From the NCBI GenBank assembly GCA_902496375.1, contig CABVAS010000098.1, positions 1 through 6,246 of the forward strand: 6,246 bases of DNA. Reading direction: 5' to 3'. Under the pieces are notes generated by a model. The model saw only the letters and a program-made list of their open reading frames with translations. It searched no databases and had not been told where the DNA came from. The stretch comes from an uncultured Collinsella sp. (GTDB taxonomy: Bacteria; Actinomycetota; Coriobacteriia; Coriobacteriales; Coriobacteriaceae). The translations under genes and the position numbers were made by a program. Of this stretch, positions 1 to 5,574 are shown in pieces. Numbering within the stretch: the first letter of the stretch is position 1; each line of letters opens with the position of its first letter.

Positions 1-55
1 CGGTCTTTCATGCAGCAGGGGCTCTCAATGTTTTTATGTCCTGCTCATATCGTCT

Positions 56-92
56 GTGCCGGCACCCCGGGACAGTCCTTGCGGGGCGTCCC
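56..92. repeat. GC-rich palindromic patch downstream of the ATPase gene
   Basis: A perfect 10-bp palindrome (GTGCCGGCAC, 56-65) is followed by overlapping short inverted repeats: GGGAC at 69-73 with GTCCC at 88-92, and alternatively CCCCG with CGGGG. It lies just past the stop codon of the ATPase gene, so it could help end or protect that transcript. No T-run follows on the minus strand, so I do not call it an intrinsic terminator. Nothing else is recognisable in the first 100 bases. Confidence 0.3.
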
Positions 93-100
93 CACAGCGC

Positions 101-1402
101 CTATGCCAGCTTGTCGATTTGCCCAATCTCCCAAAGCGGAATATTGACGAGCATGCCCTCGTCTCTATATGCCGCCAGGGAGCTCCTCACGCAACGCTCG
201 AGCTTGAATTTTTCGCAGGCTATTTTTAGACTCTTCGCTTTAAGGTTCTCTGCCGCCTTGACCTCAAGCGGAAGCACGGTTCCCGCATGGTCGATGGCAA
301 AGTCGGTTTCGGCATTGCCAGAGGTAGAGGACCAATACGCGGGAGTTTTGTCCTGGAGCAAAAGCTCCTGTGCGACGTATTGTTCGGTCAGCGAACCTTT
401 GAATTCGGTAAAAACAGCAGATCCGTTAAGAACGATGGCCGGAGAGAGACCGGAGAGCGCTCCGAGGATGCCGGTGTCGATACAGAACAGTTTGAAGCCC
501 GAGAGGTCTTCGTAGCTCGAGAGCGGCGCCTTTAGAGCGGAAACACGTGGCACCTTATGAACGATTCCGTAGTCCGTGAGCCACTGGAGGCTTTCCTCGA
601 AATCGCGTGCGCGCGCTCCGGGACGAAGGGCGCCATAGACAAACTTCTTGTTCTCCTTTGCAAGCTGGCCGGGAAGGGATTTCCAAACCAACCTCATGCG
701 CTCGACGATGCGGGCGGGTGCATGTTTGCCAAAATCGGATTCGTAAGCCTCGATGATTTGCTGCTGAAGCCTTCGGGCTTCGATGAAATCGCGTGTCTCG
801 GCGAAAGTGGAGACAACTTCGGGCATACCGCCGACAACAAGGTATTCCTTGAGCAAGTGCTCGAGCTTTTCGGTAACGTTTGCTAGAAGGTTCATGTCTG
901 CGGCAAGGATGGCGTCGGCGAGCGGGTTGCCGTCGACGGCACGAACGAACTCAGCAAACCCCATGGGACGCATGGTGAGCTGGTCGATTTTGCCGACGGG
1001 AAATGACTCGTTTTCGCGTCGGAGCGCGAGGCCCATATAGGAACCGGCTGCTACGATGTGGTATTCGGGCGCAAGCTCGTTGAAGTACTTGAGCGAGGTG
1101 ATCCCGCGTGGCGCTTCTTGGATCTCGTCGAAGATGATGAGCGTGTCTTCCGGCGTTACGGTTTGGCCACGTAGGAGTTCTATCTGGGAGATGATGCGCT
1201 TGGGGTCGAGGTTCCCATCGAACAGCGAGCGTGTGCTCGGCTCGAGCATAAAGTCAAAACGAATGACGTTTCGATACTGCTGGCTTGCGAATTCGTTAAG
1301 AAGCCAAGTCTTTCCTGTCTGGCGGGCTCCCTTAAGCAAGAGAGGTTTGCGATTCGCCCTTGATTTCCAAGCGATAAGTTCACTCATAAGCTGTCGCTGC
1401 AT
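101..1402 (-). CDS. AAA ATPase with DUF4143 nuclease-like C-terminal domain
   Basis: The protein is 433 aa. Walker A is GARQTGKT (residues 25-32), Walker B is LIIFDE (88-93), and a sensor-like VAAGS sits at 117-121, giving an AAA_14-type N-terminal ATPase. The C-terminal half matches the DUF4143 pattern: EYLVVGGMPEVV (186-197), KLFCIDTGIL (304-313), GSLTEQYVAQEL (336-347), and a PD-(D/E)XK-like ETDF (365-368) followed by LEVK (379-382). The family is widespread, often present in many copies per genome, and its role is poorly defined. Nucleotide binding is supported; nuclease activity is inference. I chose ATG at 1402 because GGGAGG lies 4 nt upstream; a TTG four codons earlier overlaps that ribosome binding site. 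Composition is lower in GC than the genes to the right, and the gene lies beside a tRNA with repeats upstream, which fits acquisition by transfer. It appears complete and monocistronic. Confidence 0.9.
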   Translation of the reverse strand: MQRQLMSELIAWKSRANRKPLLLKGARQTGKTWLLNEFASQQYRNVIRFDFMLEPSTRSLFDGNLDPKRIISQIELLRGQTVTPEDTLIIFDEIQEAPRGITSLKYFNELAPEYHIVAAGSYMGLALRRENESFPVGKIDQLTMRPMGFAEFVRAVDGNPLADAILAADMNLLANVTEKLEHLLKEYLVVGGMPEVVSTFAETRDFIEARRLQQQIIEAYESDFGKHAPARIVERMRLVWKSLPGQLAKENKKFVYGALRPGARARDFEESLQWLTDYGIVHKVPRVSALKAPLSSYEDLSGFKLFCIDTGILGALSGLSPAIVLNGSAVFTEFKGSLTEQYVAQELLLQDKTPAYWSSTSGNAETDFAIDHAGTVLPLEVKAAENLKAKSLKIACEKFKLERCVRSSLAAYRDEGMLVNIPLWEIGQIDKLA

Positions 1403-1425
1403 ATTGCCTCCCAACCCTCTCGGCT

Positions 1426-1454
1426 AGTATAAGGCCATTTGGGAGTTTCCATCG
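1426..1454 (-). promoter_or_regulatory. Candidate promoter of the ATPase gene overlapping a palindrome
   Basis: Reading the minus strand, TATACT (1431 to 1426) is a good -10 box. It would place the transcription start about 15-20 nt before the ATG. The -35 position at 17-bp spacing (1454 to 1449) has no good match to TTGACA. Instead it falls inside the first TTTCC-ATC-GGAAA palindrome of the tandem array. This suggests, but does not show, control by a protein that binds the palindromes. Confidence 0.35.
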
Positions 1455-1533
1455 GAAAATGTGGGAGACAACCACGTTTTTCCATCGGAAAATGTGGGAG
1501 ACAGCCACGTTTTTCCATTGGAAAATGTGGGAA
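1446..1533. repeat. 33-bp tandem repeat array, about 2.7 units, each with a palindrome
   Basis: Units begin at 1448, 1481 and 1514, exactly 33 bp apart. The first two differ by one base (A/G at 1471/1504). The third is diverged (C to T at 1519) and loses the match after about 20 bp. Each unit carries TTTCC-ATC-GGAAA, extended to TTTTCC/GGAAAA in unit 2 and to a 15-bp odd palindrome TTTTCCATTGGAAAA in unit 3. Palindrome centres are at 1452, 1485 and 1518, close to three helical turns apart, so all would face nearly the same side of the DNA. The array sits just upstream of the ATPase gene. A set of operators, or remnants of a mobile palindromic repeat, are both possible. Confidence 0.85.
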
Positions 1534-1543
1534 CACCAACCTA

Positions 1544-1610
1544 AGTTGCGGTGGAATAGTTCCTAAATGGGCTGGTAAACTGCCAAAACAGGAACTATTC
1601 CACCGCAACT
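1544..1610. repeat. Perfect 21-bp inverted repeat with 25-bp loop
   Basis: The left arm (1544-1564, beginning AGTTGCGGTGGAATAG) is exactly complementary to the right arm (1590-1610, ending CTATTCCACCGCAACT). The loop is 1565-1589 and holds a weaker inner pairing (GGC 1570-1572 with GCC 1582-1584). As RNA or cruciform this would be a very stable hairpin. No T-run follows on either strand, so it is not a typical terminator. It has no coding capacity and no clear target-site duplication. It looks like a small palindromic intergenic repeat (REP- or MITE-like), but I cannot name a family. Confidence 0.85.
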
Positions 1611-1630
1611 CGCCATTTGTATCGGCGTTT

Positions 1631-1669
1631 AAAAGAAACGAGCCCGCATTCCTTGGGGACACGGGCTCG
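1631..1669 (-). terminator. Terminator hairpin, duplicate of the tRNA-Leu terminator
   Basis: On the minus strand CGAGCCCG (1669 to 1662) pairs with CGGGCTCG (1646 to 1639), followed by TTTCTTTTAAA. The stretch 1628-1698 aligns with 1791-1862 at roughly 85% identity, so this is a second copy of the terminator behind tRNA-Leu, still intact in stem and T-tail. It would also stop any minus-strand transcript from reaching the ATPase gene. Confidence 0.7.
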
Positions 1670-1680
1670 AAAGCTCCATA

Positions 1681-1698
1681 TGGTAGGGGCGGTGGGAC
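1681..1698 (-). pseudogene. tRNA-Leu 3'-end fragment (CCA, acceptor and half T-stem)
   Basis: The 18 bases 1681-1698 are identical to 1845-1862, the 3' end of the intact tRNA-Leu: CCA, discriminator A, acceptor strand CGCCCCT, T-stem strand CCCAC and the last loop base. The match breaks before the T-loop. What follows on the minus strand (1699 upward) has no T-arm, anticodon arm or D-arm, so no tRNA can be made here. With the terminator copy at 1631-1669 it forms a duplicated tRNA 3' end, as left by tandem duplication of the tRNA or by an integrated element. Confidence 0.7.
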
Positions 1699-1787
1699 GT
1701 CCGCGCATTTGCTGCGCAAATACGCACCGGCTTCGGCCGCTGCGCGTCCGCTTAACGCTCGCCCCCTCGCGGGTTCGAGTCCCACCG
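1690..1787. repeat. Segment bounded by a 9-bp inverted repeat from a tRNA T-arm
   Basis: CGGTGGGAC (1690-1698) and GTCCCACCG (1779-1787) are perfect inverted repeats around an 80-bp segment. The plus strand at 1771-1787 (GGGTTCGAGTCCCACCG) is an exact inverted copy of tRNA-Leu bases 1854-1870. Inverting the segment would join GGGTTCGAGTCCCAC to the acceptor fragment at 1681-1691 and lengthen the match to tRNA-Leu from 18 to 26 bases. The interior is GC-rich and foldable, with ATTTGC-TGC-GCAAAT (1707-1721) and a CGGC-TTCG-GCCG hairpin (1728-1739). I cannot tell whether it is a past inversion, a still invertible segment or a small inserted palindromic element. Confidence 0.55.
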
Positions 1788-1793
1788 GCATCT

Positions 1794-1833
1794 AAAAGAA
1801 GCGAGCCCGCATCCCTGGGGAACACGGGCTCGC
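1794..1833 (-). terminator. Intrinsic terminator of tRNA-Leu
   Basis: On the minus strand GCGAGCCCG (1833 to 1825) pairs perfectly with CGGGCTCGC (1809 to 1801) around a 15-nt loop that itself contains TCCC/GGGA, and is followed by TTCTTTT. It begins 11 nt after the encoded CCA of the tRNA. Confidence 0.85.
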
Positions 1834-1844
1834 AAGCAATCACA

Positions 1845-1929
1845 TGGTAGGGGCGGTGGGACTCGAACCCACAATCCTTGCGGCGAGAGATTTTAAGTCT
1901 CCTGCGTATGCCAATTCCGCCACGCCCCC
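1845..1929 (-). tRNA. tRNA-Leu (anticodon TAA)
   Basis: An 85-nt class II tRNA. The acceptor strand GGGGGCG (1929 to 1923) pairs with CGCCCCT, with one G-T pair, followed by discriminator A and an encoded CCA (1847 to 1845). The anticodon stem GGAGA/TCTCT encloses the loop CTTAAAA, so the anticodon TAA is at 1895 to 1893 and reads UUA and probably UUG. The T-arm is GTGGG-TTCGAGT-CCCAC. A long variable arm fits leucine. The 5' end lies 31 nt after the stop codon of the upstream TPR-like gene on the same strand, with no T-tailed terminator between, so the two may share a transcript. A separate tRNA promoter is not obvious: TAGACT (1946 to 1941) is a weak -10 candidate without a -35. Confidence 0.96.
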
Positions 1930-1960
1930 GTGAGACTAGAAGTCTAGCACAAGCCGTCCG

Positions 1961-2584
1961 TTACGCGTTGACGGCCATCGAGTGTTGGCCCGACTTCTCC
2001 AGGAACTCCTGGAACTTGGCTTCGTCGCCCTTGTTCTGGTACTGCAGGGCCAGCAGGTACTCCAAGCGGCAGCGCTTGACCGGGTCGTCGCCGACATCCT
2101 CGAGCATGCGCTCCAGCTCGGGAATGTCGTTGTGGCGCTTGAGGATCATCGTGTCATACATCAGCTGGCATTCGTGTGCGACCGCCTCGGCCTGACCGCC
2201 CTCAAAGCCCTTGATCTCGTGCAGAAGCTCCTTGGACTTTTTGCGGTCCTCCTGGCCAACGTAGTAGTTAAAGGCTTTGATCACCAGGTCGACGCGCTGC
2301 ATCTTGGGGAGGTTGAGCCCCAGCAGCAGGTCGAACATCTCGCTGGCACGCTCGTGGTCCTCGCGCAGCAGATAGGAGTTCAGACGCAGGTAGTCGCGGT
2401 TGTAGCGCGGGTACAGCATGCTGGTGAGTTTGCCGTCGAGCAAACGATCGAACTCGTCCCACTGCTTGGCGGCCATCAATTGCTGCAGGCGTTTAAACGT
2501 GGTGCGTTTTTTGACGCTAAAGAACACCGACACGGCGATGCAGATGATAACGACGGCGGTCCAGAGGGTGCGGGAATCGGGCAT
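1961..2584 (-). CDS. Membrane-anchored helical-repeat (TPR-like) protein
   Basis: The protein is 207 aa and of unknown function. Residues 7-23 (LWTAVVIICIAVSVFFS) form one hydrophobic helix followed by KKR, which predicts an N-terminal anchor with the rest in the cytoplasm. Residues 27-200 are amphipathic helices in pairs typical of TPR or other alpha-solenoid repeats, for example AAKQWDEFDRLLDG (38-51), REDHERASEMFDLLLG (74-89) and QNKGDEAKFQEFLEKSG (183-199). Such proteins usually scaffold other proteins; no enzyme motif is visible. The ATG at 2584 has AAGGA 7 nt upstream. The gene runs toward tRNA-Leu and is divergent from the PTS EIIB gene. I do not recognise a named family. Confidence 0.85.
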   Translation of the reverse strand: MPDSRTLWTAVVIICIAVSVFFSVKKRTTFKRLQQLMAAKQWDEFDRLLDGKLTSMLYPRYNRDYLRLNSYLLREDHERASEMFDLLLGLNLPKMQRVDLVIKAFNYYVGQEDRKKSKELLHEIKGFEGGQAEAVAHECQLMYDTMILKRHNDIPELERMLEDVGDDPVKRCRLEYLLALQYQNKGDEAKFQEFLEKSGQHSMAVNA

Positions 2585-2639
2585 ATTAGGGTCCTTAGTC
2601 GCTCATAAAGCGAGCGGTATGACAACACGTACTAGATGT

Positions 2640-2668
2640 ATTATACGCAGCGCGCAAGCAAACTGGCA
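2640..2668 (-). promoter_or_regulatory. Candidate promoter of the TPR-like gene
   Basis: On the minus strand TATAAT (2645 to 2640) is a consensus -10 box. The hexamer 17 bp upstream, TGCCAG (2668 to 2663), is a poor -35. The predicted start lies about 50 nt before the ATG at 2584. This is the strongest -10 in the divergent region 2585-2747. The plus-strand side offers only TACACT (2708-2713) as a weak -10 for the EIIB gene. Confidence 0.5.
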
Positions 2669-2747
2669 TAAAAGCTCATCGAGGCCGAGTGCCATCGCTC
2701 GCTGCGGTACACTTACCTAAAGTAAACCATGAAGGGAGACATTACCT

Positions 2748-3035
2748 ATGAAGAAGATCGTTTTGGCTTGCGGTGCTGGCGCTGCTACTTCCACGCTCGT
2801 TGCCCAGAAGGTCGCTACCCTGCTCGACGCCAACGGTTATGCCGACAAGTACGAGATCGTGCAGTGCGCCATCTCCGAGGCCAAGGATTACTGCGACGAG
2901 GGCGCTGACCTGCTGATCGCCACCACCGTTGCCCCCGAGGGCCTCACCTGCCCGTACGTGAGTGGCGTGCCCTTCATGACCGGCATGAACCGCGTTGCCG
3001 CCGAGAAGGCCGTTCTCGACGTCATGGCTCAGTAG
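2748..3035 (+). CDS. PTS EIIB component, galactitol (GatB) type
   Basis: The protein is 95 aa, the normal length of a stand-alone GatB-type EIIB. The N-terminus KKIVLACGAGAATST resembles the EIIB phosphocysteine loop, with Cys8 as the predicted phosphate acceptor. The later YEIVQCAISE (35-44) and GVPFMTGM (73-80) segments also resemble GatB. In a PTS, EIIB takes phosphate from EIIA and passes it to the sugar bound by EIIC. The ATG at 2748 is preceded by AAGGGAG at 9-nt spacing. A VOC protein gene follows after 11 nt on the same strand. No EIIA or EIIC gene lies within view, so partners must be encoded elsewhere or the protein has a regulatory role. Sugar specificity cannot be read from the sequence; galactitol is only the family name. 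Confidence 0.9.
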   Translation: MKKIVLACGAGAATSTLVAQKVATLLDANGYADKYEIVQCAISEAKDYCDEGADLLIATTVAPEGLTCPYVSGVPFMTGMNRVAAEKAVLDVMAQ

Positions 3036-3046
3036 GCGCTGACTGC

Positions 3047-3421
3047 ATGAGTGAGCAGAACGCCAACCCGGTAGAGCTCTTTGGTATGCGCGTTGCCCAT
3101 GTGGGCATTAACGCCACCGACCCGGCAGACGCCCTGGAGATCGCGGAGCTGTTCTCGACGATGATGGGCCTGCCCGTCATCGAGACCCCGGTTTCGTACT
3201 TCAACGATTCGCTGGTCGAGATCATGAAGCAGAACGGTCGTGGCACCAAGGGCCACATCGGCTTTGCCGTTAACGACATCGATGCAGCTGAGAAGTGGTT
3301 TGCCGAGCGCGGGCTCGAGGTCAACGAAAAGTCGCGCGCGCTGCTGCCCGACGGTGGTACCAAGCTCGTGTACTTTAAGCGCGAGTTCGCCGGTTTCGCC
3401 GTGCACCTGTGCCGCGAGTAG
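3047..3421 (+). CDS. VOC (glyoxalase/bleomycin-resistance fold) protein
   Basis: The protein is 124 aa with two beta-alpha-beta-beta-beta modules: VAHVGINATDPADALEIAELFSTMMGLP (16-43) and KGHIGFAVNDIDAAEKWFAERGLEV (68-92), ending with FAVHL. Candidate metal ligands at the usual VOC positions are His18, Glu58 (in VEIMK), His70 and His120. Glyoxalase I usually has Glu at the last site. The substrate is unknown. From memory, similar VOC domains occur with KDPG/KHG-type aldolases, hinting at sugar-acid metabolism; this is weak. The gene is 11 nt behind the EIIB gene and has no clear Shine-Dalgarno, so it is probably translated by coupling. Met14 is an alternative start, but the extra N-terminal residues do no harm to the fold. 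Confidence 0.85.
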   Translation: MSEQNANPVELFGMRVAHVGINATDPADALEIAELFSTMMGLPVIETPVSYFNDSLVEIMKQNGRGTKGHIGFAVNDIDAAEKWFAERGLEVNEKSRALLPDGGTKLVYFKREFAGFAVHLCRE

Positions 3422-3445
3422 CGCACAAGCTGCCATAGCTGGCAA

Positions 3446-3477
3446 AAAGGGATAGGGCCGCGTGGCCCTATCCCTTT
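3446..3477. terminator. Bidirectional intrinsic terminator between convergent operons
   Basis: AAAGGGATAGGGCC (3446-3459) pairs perfectly with GGCCCTATCCCTTT (3464-3477) across a 4-nt GCGT loop. The 14-bp stem is followed by ATTTAT on the plus strand and ends in TTTTT on the minus strand. It would stop both the EIIB-VOC transcript and the DUF4342-regulator-kinase transcript, whose last stop codon is 19 nt away. A smaller TGCCA-TAGC-TGGCA hairpin lies at 3431-3444. Confidence 0.9.
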
Positions 3478-3496
3478 ATTTATGCCGAGGGGCTTC

Positions 3497-4792
3497 CTAT
3501 CGTGGCAGGCGAATCGTAAAGCGGCTGCCGACCCCTTCGACCGAGGTCACACCGATGACGCCGCCGTGGCTGTCGACGATCCACTTGGCGATCGCAAGCC
3601 CCAGACCCGAACCCTGTGCGCCGGCATCGCGCGCGTTGTCGGCACGGTAGAACCGCTCGAACGCGTGAGCTGCGGATTCCTGGTTCATGCCGATGCCCTC
3701 GTCCTCAACACTTATGTCGATCGTGCCCGCGCCCGCATCCGGCGTTATGCCAAATGTGACGGTCGTTCCCGCATCCGAGTACTTGGCGGCGTTTTGCACG
3801 ATCACGCGCAGAGCCTGCTTCACGAGCGCCACGTCGACGGGCGCGTCGCAGCGCGGGTCGCTGGCAAGCGCAGCGTCAGAAGCCAGCCGATACGTGTGCT
3901 CGGTATCGATCATCTGCGATTCTTCGCATACCTCGCTGACCAGTGCAGCCAAGTTGGTATGCGCGCGCCGCAGGACCGTGCGCCCGGCATCGCCGCGCGC
4001 CAAAAACAGCAGCTGCTCCACAAGCTCTTGCATGTGCTCGCTTTCGGCTTTAAGGGACGCGATGGATTCCGCCAGCACGTCCGGGTCGTCCTTACCCCAG
4101 CGGTCGAGCATGTTCACGTAGCCCTGAATCACCGCGATGGGCGTGCGCAGCTCGTGGCTCGCGTCGTTGACAAAGCGCATCTGCTGCAGCTTGGCCTCTT
4201 GCATCTGACGCAGCAGGCGGTTGAGTGCGACCTCGATGCTTGCCAGGTCGGCGTCACCGGTGGTGACGCTCGGCGAGTCGACGCTTGCGCGCTCGATTGC
4301 CTGCTCCAGTGTTTCCATCTTGCCGCCGGAGAGCTGCATACGGCCGAGCTCGTCCACGCGCAGGGCCAGATCGTTGAGCGGTGCCATGGTGCGGCGTACG
4401 CGTCGGGCGCCGCCGAGCATGTTGAGCACGCTGATGACCTGCCAACCTACAACGACAAGGTAGAGAGGCCACAGCGCGACGAGGTCCTGCGCGAGGGGGA
4501 AGGTCTTGGTGGTACGCGCAAGCTCGACGGTATAGGTGAGCGTTGTCAGGTCCCAGCCGCGCGCGGGCGTCAGCGACATGCCGTGAACGGTGGCGCCGGG
4601 GATCCATCCTGCGGTAAACGCGCCGTCGGGCAGCGTCTGGTTGTATCCATAGACGAGGATCGCCACCGCAATAACCAACAGCAACAGATCGAGCCAGACG
4701 TAGCTCATCAGGCGGCGCCACATATAGCTCCAGTTGATGGCGCGGGCGATGGAGGTGACGCGCTTGGTCTCGGCGTTACGCACGGCAGACAT
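3497..4792 (-). CDS. Two-component sensor histidine kinase
   Basis: The protein is 431 aa. A short cytoplasmic N-terminus is followed by a first membrane helix (about 31-50), an outside loop of about 55 residues (51-104) and a second helix (about 105-126). A HAMP-like linker (127-197) comes next, then HisKA with FVNDASHELRTP (207-218; His213 is the phospho-acceptor). The HATPase domain has the N box around Asn334, G1 DEGIGM (364-369), the F box FERFYR (378-383) and G2 GSGLGLAI (394-401). It should autophosphorylate and pass phosphate to the regulator encoded just upstream. The ATG at 4792 overlaps the regulator's last codons by 17 nt, with GGGGTGGG just before it, indicating coupled translation. 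The open frame continues upstream, but only as a shadow of the regulator gene. The small outer loop gives no clue to the signal. Confidence 0.95.
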   Translation of the reverse strand: MSAVRNAETKRVTSIARAINWSYMWRRLMSYVWLDLLLLVIAVAILVYGYNQTLPDGAFTAGWIPGATVHGMSLTPARGWDLTTLTYTVELARTTKTFPLAQDLVALWPLYLVVVGWQVISVLNMLGGARRVRRTMAPLNDLALRVDELGRMQLSGGKMETLEQAIERASVDSPSVTTGDADLASIEVALNRLLRQMQEAKLQQMRFVNDASHELRTPIAVIQGYVNMLDRWGKDDPDVLAESIASLKAESEHMQELVEQLLFLARGDAGRTVLRRAHTNLAALVSEVCEESQMIDTEHTYRLASDAALASDPRCDAPVDVALVKQALRVIVQNAAKYSDAGTTVTFGITPDAGAGTIDISVEDEGIGMNQESAAHAFERFYRADNARDAGAQGSGLGLAIAKWIVDSHGGVIGVTSVEGVGSRFTIRLPR

Positions 4793-5555
4793 AGCCCACC
4801 CCGCGCACGGTTTGGATGATGCGGGCGCCGCCGGCGTCTTCGATCTTGGCGCGCAGGTGCGCAATGTGCACGTCGACGTTGTTGGTGTCGCCCACGTATT
4901 CGTAGCCCAGCGCCTCGTGCGCGATGCGCTCGCGCGTGAGCACGGTTTCGGCATGCGCCATAAGCAGGGCGAGAACGTCGAACTCGCGGGCCGTGAGCGC
5001 GATGGGCGAGCCTCCGACCGTGACTTCGCGGCGGTCGGGATCGAGCACAACCGAGCCAACGGTGAGCGTAGCGGGGGAGGGCGAGGCGGAAGCCTGGGCC
5101 GAGTCGCTGACCGGGGGTATCGCGGTGGCGCCGACACCCGTGCCGCCTGCCGCGCCCGTCCCGATGCCGCCAACGCCCGAAGCCGCCCGCACGGCCTCCG
5201 AGCGCTTCAACGCCACGCGGATCCGTGCGAACAGCTCCTCAATCGCAAACGGCTTGGTCAGGTAATCGTCGGCGCCGGCATCGAGCCCGGCCACCTTGTC
5301 CATCACGGCATCGCGCGCGGTGACCATGATCACCGGCACATCCTTGTGCTTGCGTACGCGCCGCAGGACCTCCATGCCGTTGAGCTGCGGCAGCAGTACA
5401 TCGAGCAGAATCAAGTCGTAGTCGCGCTCCAGTGCCAGGTCCACGGCGGTGCGGCCGTCGGCGGCATGTTCCACCCGGTAGCCCTCGTGCTCCAGCTCGA
5501 GCGTCACAAAGCGGGCGATTTTCTCCTCGTCCTCTACGATCAGGATCCGTGCCAT
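4776..5555 (-). CDS. OmpR/PhoB-family response regulator
   Basis: The protein is 259 aa. The receiver domain (1-118) has acidic residues Glu8/Asp9, phospho-acceptor Asp52 in LILLDVLLP, Thr79 and Lys101 in LTKPF. The C-terminal winged-helix domain (about 164-258) includes LTAREFDVLALL (187-198), the recognition-helix region NNVDVHIAHLRAKI (225-238) and TVRGVGYVCRA. The two are joined by an unusually long Gly/Ala/Ser-rich linker (about 122-163). It is expected to bind DNA as a dimer when phosphorylated by the adjacent kinase. The ATG at 5555 follows GGGGGG at 6-nt spacing, 19 nt after the stop of the DUF4342 gene. An in-frame extension upstream would overlap that gene and has no receiver homology, so it is rejected. 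Confidence 0.96.
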   Translation of the reverse strand: MARILIVEDEEKIARFVTLELEHEGYRVEHAADGRTAVDLALERDYDLILLDVLLPQLNGMEVLRRVRKHKDVPVIMVTARDAVMDKVAGLDAGADDYLTKPFAIEELFARIRVALKRSEAVRAASGVGGIGTGAAGGTGVGATAIPPVSDSAQASASPSPATLTVGSVVLDPDRREVTVGGSPIALTAREFDVLALLMAHAETVLTRERIAHEALGYEYVGDTNNVDVHIAHLRAKIEDAGGARIIQTVRGVGYVCRA

Positions 5556-5574
5556 ATGTGCCCCCCGTCTGCGA

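Noticed and set aside
1446..1533. Tandem array as a CRISPR
   Set aside because: Units abut with no spacers between them and there are no cas genes.
1681..1766. An 86-nt minus-strand tRNA whose ends GGGGGCG and CGCCCCT could pair
   Set aside because: The interior has no T-arm, anticodon arm or D-arm, so the pairing is likely left over from the rearranged tRNA end.
1700..1793. A second tRNA on the plus strand ending in GGGTTCGAGTCCCACCGGCATC
   Set aside because: Only the T-arm is present, with one mismatch in the stem; there is no matching 5' acceptor strand, D-arm or anticodon arm and no CCA.
1384..1795. Open frames on both strands with an 11-residue repeat (SIGKCGRQPRF on plus, HFPMEKRGCLP on minus)
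   Set aside because: The peptide repeat is only the 33-bp DNA repeat read in frame (33 is a multiple of 3). The frames run through the hairpin, terminators and tRNA remnant and have no ribosome binding site.
1982..2608. A 208-codon plus-strand open frame
   Set aside because: Antisense to the TPR-like gene; low-complexity Leu/Val/Gln composition and no ribosome binding site.
3482..4819. A 445-codon plus-strand open frame
   Set aside because: It is antisense to the histidine kinase, whose motifs are clear; GC-rich third positions keep the opposite frame open.
4793..5173. 127-codon N-terminal extension of the histidine kinase
   Set aside because: It overlaps the regulator gene, is Pro/Arg/Ser-rich shadow sequence, and the ATG at 4792 gives a normal kinase with an overlapping start.
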